Of a stretch of DNA of 64,000 nucleotides, positions 60,975 through 64,000 are shown piece after piece. Made by a program: the position numbers and the translations under genes. Source of the stretch: Sphingobacterium mizutaii (lineage in GTDB: Bacteria; Bacteroidota; Bacteroidia; Sphingobacteriales; Sphingobacteriaceae); assembly GCF_900187125.1 (NCBI RefSeq), contig NZ_LT906468.1, positions 4,092,001 through 4,156,000 of the forward strand, in the 5' to 3' direction. The notes under the pieces were generated by a model, which was not told the origin of the DNA, ran no database searches, and saw nothing but the letters and a program-made list of their open reading frames with translations. Numbering within the stretch: the first letter of the stretch is position 1; each line of letters opens with the position of its first letter.

Positions 60975-61667
60975 TTATTGTCCATAGTAAGCATCTTTTC
61001 CATGCTTTCTTTCATAATGCTTGTTAATTAATGAATCTTTCATCCGATGCACTTCAGGGTTAATCTGTTCGGTTAAGAAGGCCATCTTTGCTACATACTC
61101 CAATACCGCGGCATTGTAAACTGCTTTTTTCCCGTCCTTTCCCCAACAGAATGGCGCATGATTACCCACCAACATCATTTCCACTTCCTTATAATCTAAA
61201 TGGCAATCCCTGAAATGATCAACAATCTGATATCCAGTTTGATATTCGTAATTCCCCTTTATCATGTCATCGTGCATCGGCGGAGCACATGGAATGTCCT
61301 TTGTAAGATGGTCTGCATGGGTTGTTCCATAAATTGGAATGTCTCTATTGCTTTGCGCCCATGCGGTTCCATAGGTGGAATGCGTGTGAACAATTGACCC
61401 AATGCCTTCCCATTCTTTATAAAGAACTGCATGGGTTTTGGTATCTGAAGATGGTCGAAGATCGCCTTCAATTATGTTTGAATCAAAGTCGACTATGACC
61501 ATATCTGAAGGTTTTAGGTCTTCGTATGGCACACCGCTTGGCTTGATAGCAAAGACTTTATTTTCCCTATCTACGACACTAACATTACCAAATGTAAATA
61601 GAACCAAGCCCAGTTTGGGTAATTCCATGTTTGCATCGTATGCTTCCTGTTTAATTCTGTTATACAT
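60975..61667 (-). CDS. araD: L-ribulose-5-phosphate 4-epimerase
   Basis: 230 residues of the class II aldolase/epimerase fold. It has GLVLFTFGNVSVVDRE, IKPSGVPYEDLKPSDMVIVD, RPSSDTKTHAVLYKEW, the zinc-binding His pair in VHTHSTYGTAWAQ and the third His in VGNHAPFCWG. It converts L-ribulose 5-phosphate to D-xylulose 5-phosphate, the last step into the pentose phosphate pathway. It overlaps araB by 8 bases. Confidence 0.95.
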   Translation of the reverse strand: MYNRIKQEAYDANMELPKLGLVLFTFGNVSVVDRENKVFAIKPSGVPYEDLKPSDMVIVDFDSNIIEGDLRPSSDTKTHAVLYKEWEGIGSIVHTHSTYGTAWAQSNRDIPIYGTTHADHLTKDIPCAPPMHDDMIKGNYEYQTGYQIVDHFRDCHLDYKEVEMMLVGNHAPFCWGKDGKKAVYNAAVLEYVAKMAFLTEQINPEVHRMKDSLINKHYERKHGKDAYYGQ

Positions 61668-63306
61668 GGTATAGGTTATTTTCTAGTAAATCAGATAGTT
61701 GGCTATATTTTTTATATCGTTCTGCATAGATAGGAGCAAAATCAGGATTAGGTTGGTATTCCACATCAAATCCTTGTCCCATTTTCTCCATCGCTTCTTC
61801 TACGGTTTGATAGATGCCTCCTACCACTGCGGCAAACATGGCAGCTCCTAATGCACAAGTTTGTTCAGATTTATGAACTTTAATTGGCATGTTGATGATA
61901 TCGGCCATCATTTGCATAACGAATGGAGATTTCTTCGCTACTCCACCCAAAGCGATTATTCCTTTCACTGGAATTTGCTGATCAACAAAGCATTCCACAA
62001 TTTTCTTTGCTCCAAAACAGGTGGATTCTACCACTGCACGAAACAATAAAATCACATCAGTGGATAGATTCAAATCAAAGAATGCAGATTTCAGATTTTG
62101 ATTGGCGTAAGGAGTTCTTCTGCCGTTTAACCAGTCAATTGCCAAAGGTTGGGAAAGGGCTGGCGTAATCAAACTCGCCTTTTCGCTAAGCATTGGGATA
62201 ATCTTCTTTTCCGCAAGCTTCACTTGTTCATTGTCTTTTCCAAAAATTTCTATCAATGGCCACATCAATAGATCTTTGAACCAAGCATAAGCATCTCCAA
62301 AAGCAGATTGCCCTGCTTCTAAGCCTGTCATTTTTGGAATGACCGAACCATTCACTTGCCCGCATATCCCTTCAACAGTAAAATCAAGTTCACCAGGTAC
62401 TACCAAGATATCACAGGTCGATGTCCCCATTACCTTACTCAAGAAATAAGGTTCAATTTCACCTCCTACGGCTCCCATATGACAATCAAAAGCACCAGCC
62501 CCAACTTTTACTTGCGTGCTAAGCCCTAATTTTTCAGCCCATTCCTCTGATAAAGTACCAACAGATTCAGATGAACAAACTGTTTCAGCTCCTAACTTCT
62601 CGACATGTCCTTTCAATATGGGATCCAATTCCTCAAAAAACTCATTCGGGGGATAACCCTGATATTCTTCTGCCCAAAGCCCTTTGTGCCCTGCGGCACA
62701 GACCCCTCTCTTGATCTCATCAGCAGAATTCCCTCCAGTCAAAAGGAATGGAACCCAATCACAATGCTCGATCCAAGTATAGGCATGGCTTCTAACAACC
62801 TCATCTACACGAGAAATATGCAATATTTTAGACCAGAACCATTCTGAAGAATATACCCCTCCAACATATTTCAAGTAGTTATTTTCATACTTTTCTGCAT
62901 GGTTGTTTATCTCTTTTGCCTCGGCCACAGCGGTGTGGTCCTTCCAAAGGATAAACATCGCATTAGGGTTTTCAGCGAATTCTGGTAATAAAGAAAGCGG
63001 AACGCCATCCTTATTGACTGCAATTGGAGTGGACCCAGTTGTATCTACAGAAATAGCGACTACTTCCGAAGCAACTTCAGGACCTGCCTTTTCTAGGCAT
63101 CTCTTAATGGTTGAGCTGATCCCTTCGATATAATCTAAGGGATGTTGCCTAAATTGATTCTTTCCAGGATTATTGTTAAGCCCTTTGGCCCACCTTGGAT
63201 AGTAAAACACATCGGAAGAGACTTCCTCTCCACTATTAGCATTAACCAAAATAGAGCGGACGGAATCTGTACCGAAATCTATCCCTATGACATAATTTCC
63301 TCGCAT
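61660..63306 (-). CDS. araB: Ribulokinase
   Basis: 548 residues of the FGGY carbohydrate kinase family. It has the phosphate-1 motif GIDFGTDSVRSILVN, ISVDTTGSTPIAVNKDG, the catalytic Asp region GAGAFDCHMGAVGG and the C-terminal ATP motif IIALGGVAKKSPFVMQMMAD. It phosphorylates L-ribulose. It is the first gene of the leftward order araB, araD, araA, symporter, GH97, GH43, GH2, with short gaps and overlaps, so one long transcript from 63306 to 51036 is likely. Confidence 0.95.
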   Translation of the reverse strand: MRGNYVIGIDFGTDSVRSILVNANSGEEVSSDVFYYPRWAKGLNNNPGKNQFRQHPLDYIEGISSTIKRCLEKAGPEVASEVVAISVDTTGSTPIAVNKDGVPLSLLPEFAENPNAMFILWKDHTAVAEAKEINNHAEKYENNYLKYVGGVYSSEWFWSKILHISRVDEVVRSHAYTWIEHCDWVPFLLTGGNSADEIKRGVCAAGHKGLWAEEYQGYPPNEFFEELDPILKGHVEKLGAETVCSSESVGTLSEEWAEKLGLSTQVKVGAGAFDCHMGAVGGEIEPYFLSKVMGTSTCDILVVPGELDFTVEGICGQVNGSVIPKMTGLEAGQSAFGDAYAWFKDLLMWPLIEIFGKDNEQVKLAEKKIIPMLSEKASLITPALSQPLAIDWLNGRRTPYANQNLKSAFFDLNLSTDVILLFRAVVESTCFGAKKIVECFVDQQIPVKGIIALGGVAKKSPFVMQMMADIINMPIKVHKSEQTCALGAAMFAAVVGGIYQTVEEAMEKMGQGFDVEYQPNPDFAPIYAERYKKYSQLSDLLENNLYHV

Positions 63307-63507
63307 TTTGAATTTCTGTTGTTGGTAAATTAGATAGTTTATAATCGATCAAACCAGATGGTTGATTCATGAAATTTTCACATTTCGTAATGCAATATAT
63401 GTAAAAATTTTAATTAACGTCATTTTAACACTTAATTATTCAAAATATTTTATTGCTAATGAGATTTTGTAAATTCTTAATAATTGATTTAACTAAATGG
63501 GATAAAA

Positions 63508-63519
63508 TATCACGTGATA
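63508..63519. promoter_or_regulatory. Perfect palindrome TATCACGTGATA
   Basis: A 12-base uninterrupted palindrome abutting the next one (63520-63536), about 200 bases upstream of araB. Confidence 0.4.
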
Positions 63520-63536
63520 AGTGTAGACCATACACT
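63520..63536. promoter_or_regulatory. Palindrome AGTGTA-GACCA-TACACT, candidate AraR operator
   Basis: Six-base perfect arms around five bases. Part of it (TACACT) recurs as ACACTATAC in the site at 63593. Together they are the best operator candidates for the Nudix regulator at 50236, but I know no consensus to compare with. Confidence 0.4.
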
Positions 63537-63587
63537 ACAATTAAAACTTAATAGCTAAAATCAACTTAAGAGAAAGTTCAATAGCAT

Positions 63588-63595
63588 TAAATTTG
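63588..63595 (+). promoter_or_regulatory. -7 element (TAAATTTG) of the small peptide gene
   Basis: An exact TAnnTTTG match 71 bases upstream of the peptide ATG. The palindrome TTGTA-CACTA-TACAA overlaps its last bases. Confidence 0.4.
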
Positions 63596-63607
63596 TACAC
63601 TATACAA
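63593..63607. promoter_or_regulatory. Palindrome TTGTA-CACTA-TACAA over the start site
   Basis: Five-base perfect arms around five bases, placed over the expected transcription start of the rightward peptide gene. This is the position of a repressor site. Confidence 0.4.
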
Positions 63608-63666
63608 TAGTCACCCAACTATTTGTTAGTGATAATAGAATACACACAGCTATTAAAACAATTAAA

Positions 63667-63828
63667 ATGAAAAAGGAATATAAGCAACCTAAGGTTGAGG
63701 TTACTTTAATATATACCGAAGAAGGAATTGCAGCAGGTTCGGCTAGAGTTGACCCTCGGAATCAAAATGGTTTCATGGAAGAACAATGGATTCAAGAAGA
63801 TGACGACAATAGAAATATCGATTGGTAA
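63667..63828 (+). CDS. 53-residue peptide, unknown function
   Basis: The protein begins MKKEYKQPKVEVTLIYTEEG, continues IAAGSARVDPRNQNGF and ends in an acidic segment (EEQWIQEDDDNRNIDW). There is no hydrophobic leader. The MKKEYxxPxVEVxxI start followed by an AxGS stretch recalls small Bacteroidota peptides (from memory, function unknown to me) that are often found in groups. It has its own promoter element and a perfect downstream terminator, which supports real expression. Confidence 0.6.
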   Translation: MKKEYKQPKVEVTLIYTEEGIAAGSARVDPRNQNGFMEEQWIQEDDDNRNIDW

Positions 63829-63862
63829 ATTCTCTTGAGGAAAATTTTGAAATTGCATCAAT

Positions 63863-63892
63863 AAAAAAGCGACAATGACCTGTCGCTTTTTT
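63863..63892. terminator. Bidirectional rho-independent terminator
   Basis: AAAAAAGCGACA and TGTCGCTTTTTT form a perfect 12-bp stem around ATGACC, with a T run beyond. It ends the rightward peptide gene and faces the leftward partial gene, so it can serve both. Confidence 0.85.
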
Positions 63893-63908
63893 ATTTTTCC
63901 AGATTTAG

Positions 63909-64000
63909 CTAACCCACTGTTATTTTTTCCAAGTTATTGACTTTACCTGCCTTCTTATCGATAATTTTTTGATAATTGTGCAAGCGACCTCCAAGACTAA
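63909..64000 (-). CDS. C-terminal end of a leftward gene (partial, unidentified)
   Basis: The minus strand is open from the window edge and reads SLGGRLHNYQKIIDKKAGKV, NNLEKITVG and a stop at 63909-63911, just before the terminator. The composition and the terminator suggest a real gene whose body lies to the right. It is too short to identify. Confidence 0.45.
   Translation of the reverse strand, partial: SLGGRLHNYQKIIDKKAGKVNNLEKITVG

Larger units (their letters stand above)
63307..63666. promoter_or_regulatory. Divergent control region between araB and the small peptide gene
   Basis: 360 AT-rich bases without any gene. It contains three palindromes within 100 bases (63508, 63520 and 63593), a direct repeat of ACTTAA (63546 and 63564) and one exact TAnnTTTG element on the plus strand. 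The araB promoter must be here too, but no exact -7 match was found on the minus strand. Confidence 0.45.

Noticed and set aside
1..64000. CRISPR arrays and rRNA genes
   Set aside because: No regularly spaced direct repeats and no rRNA-like conserved stretches were seen on either strand.

Overview
The window reads as chromosomal DNA of a Sphingobacteriaceae-type Bacteroidota (Sphingobacterium/Pedobacter-like). The evidence is SusC/SusD pairs with FecI/FecR regulators, many short-leader lipoproteins, TAnnTTTG-type promoter elements, an ISAon1-type insertion sequence and an AT-rich base composition. The species cannot be fixed from the sequence alone.

Layout. 1-806: left end of an ISAon1-like IS. 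1120-3070: a 3-hydroxyacyl-CoA dehydrogenase, a DUF1304 protein and an orphan ECF sigma factor. 3171-5400: the wreck of an RND efflux operon (truncated pump, adaptor with a broken signal peptide). 5933-13618: an accessory island bounded by two C-terminal transposase scraps. It holds a decapitated DUF5712 relaxase, a lipoprotein/outer-membrane-protein operon and a divergently transcribed TPR-histidine kinase/LuxR regulator pair. Two promoter elements there lie exactly symmetrically around a 16-bp palindrome. 13690-14620: back-to-back remnants of lgt and a DUF4374 gene. 14679-22306: a SusCD locus with a DUF1080 lipoprotein, FecR and FecI. 22393-25340: class III (anaerobic) ribonucleotide reductase, whose glycyl-radical loop lies in a separate small overlapping ORF. 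25443-37142: a clade II nitrous oxide reductase cluster (cytochrome c, nosZ, membrane protein, nosL, nosD, nosF, nosY, DUF1858/DUF2249 protein, heme-copper-oxidase-like membrane protein, MIP18 protein, YtkA-like lipoprotein, copper-type TonB receptor). A Crp/Fnr regulator and a second membrane protein are divergent (37411-39321). 39879-49919: a planctomycete-type oxidation cluster (NHL propeller, DUF2231/cytochrome/LRR protein, DUF1501, PSCyt1/DUF1549/DUF1553, cytochrome c, PQQ dehydrogenase). 50236-63306: an L-arabinose regulon with a Nudix-type AraR regulator, GH2, tandem GH43, GH97, Na+/sugar symporter, AraA, AraD and AraB. The right end has a 53-residue peptide gene and the tail of a leftward gene.

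How the genes fit together. NrdDG and the nos cluster form one anaerobic block. A 20-bp palindrome with arms TTTATG/CATAAA recurs in front of nrdD and in front of the cytochrome c-nosZ operon, in each case about 30 bp upstream of a -7-like element. This suggests common control, perhaps by the Crp/Fnr protein at 37411. No nitrite or nitric oxide reductase is visible, so the locus looks like stand-alone N2O respiration fed by a copper receptor. The arabinose genes run from extracellular glycosidases through the symporter to isomerase, kinase and epimerase. The most unusual features are the split class III reductase, the symmetric two-component promoter with its lipoprotein operon, and the combined PQQ/planctomycete-type oxidation cluster.
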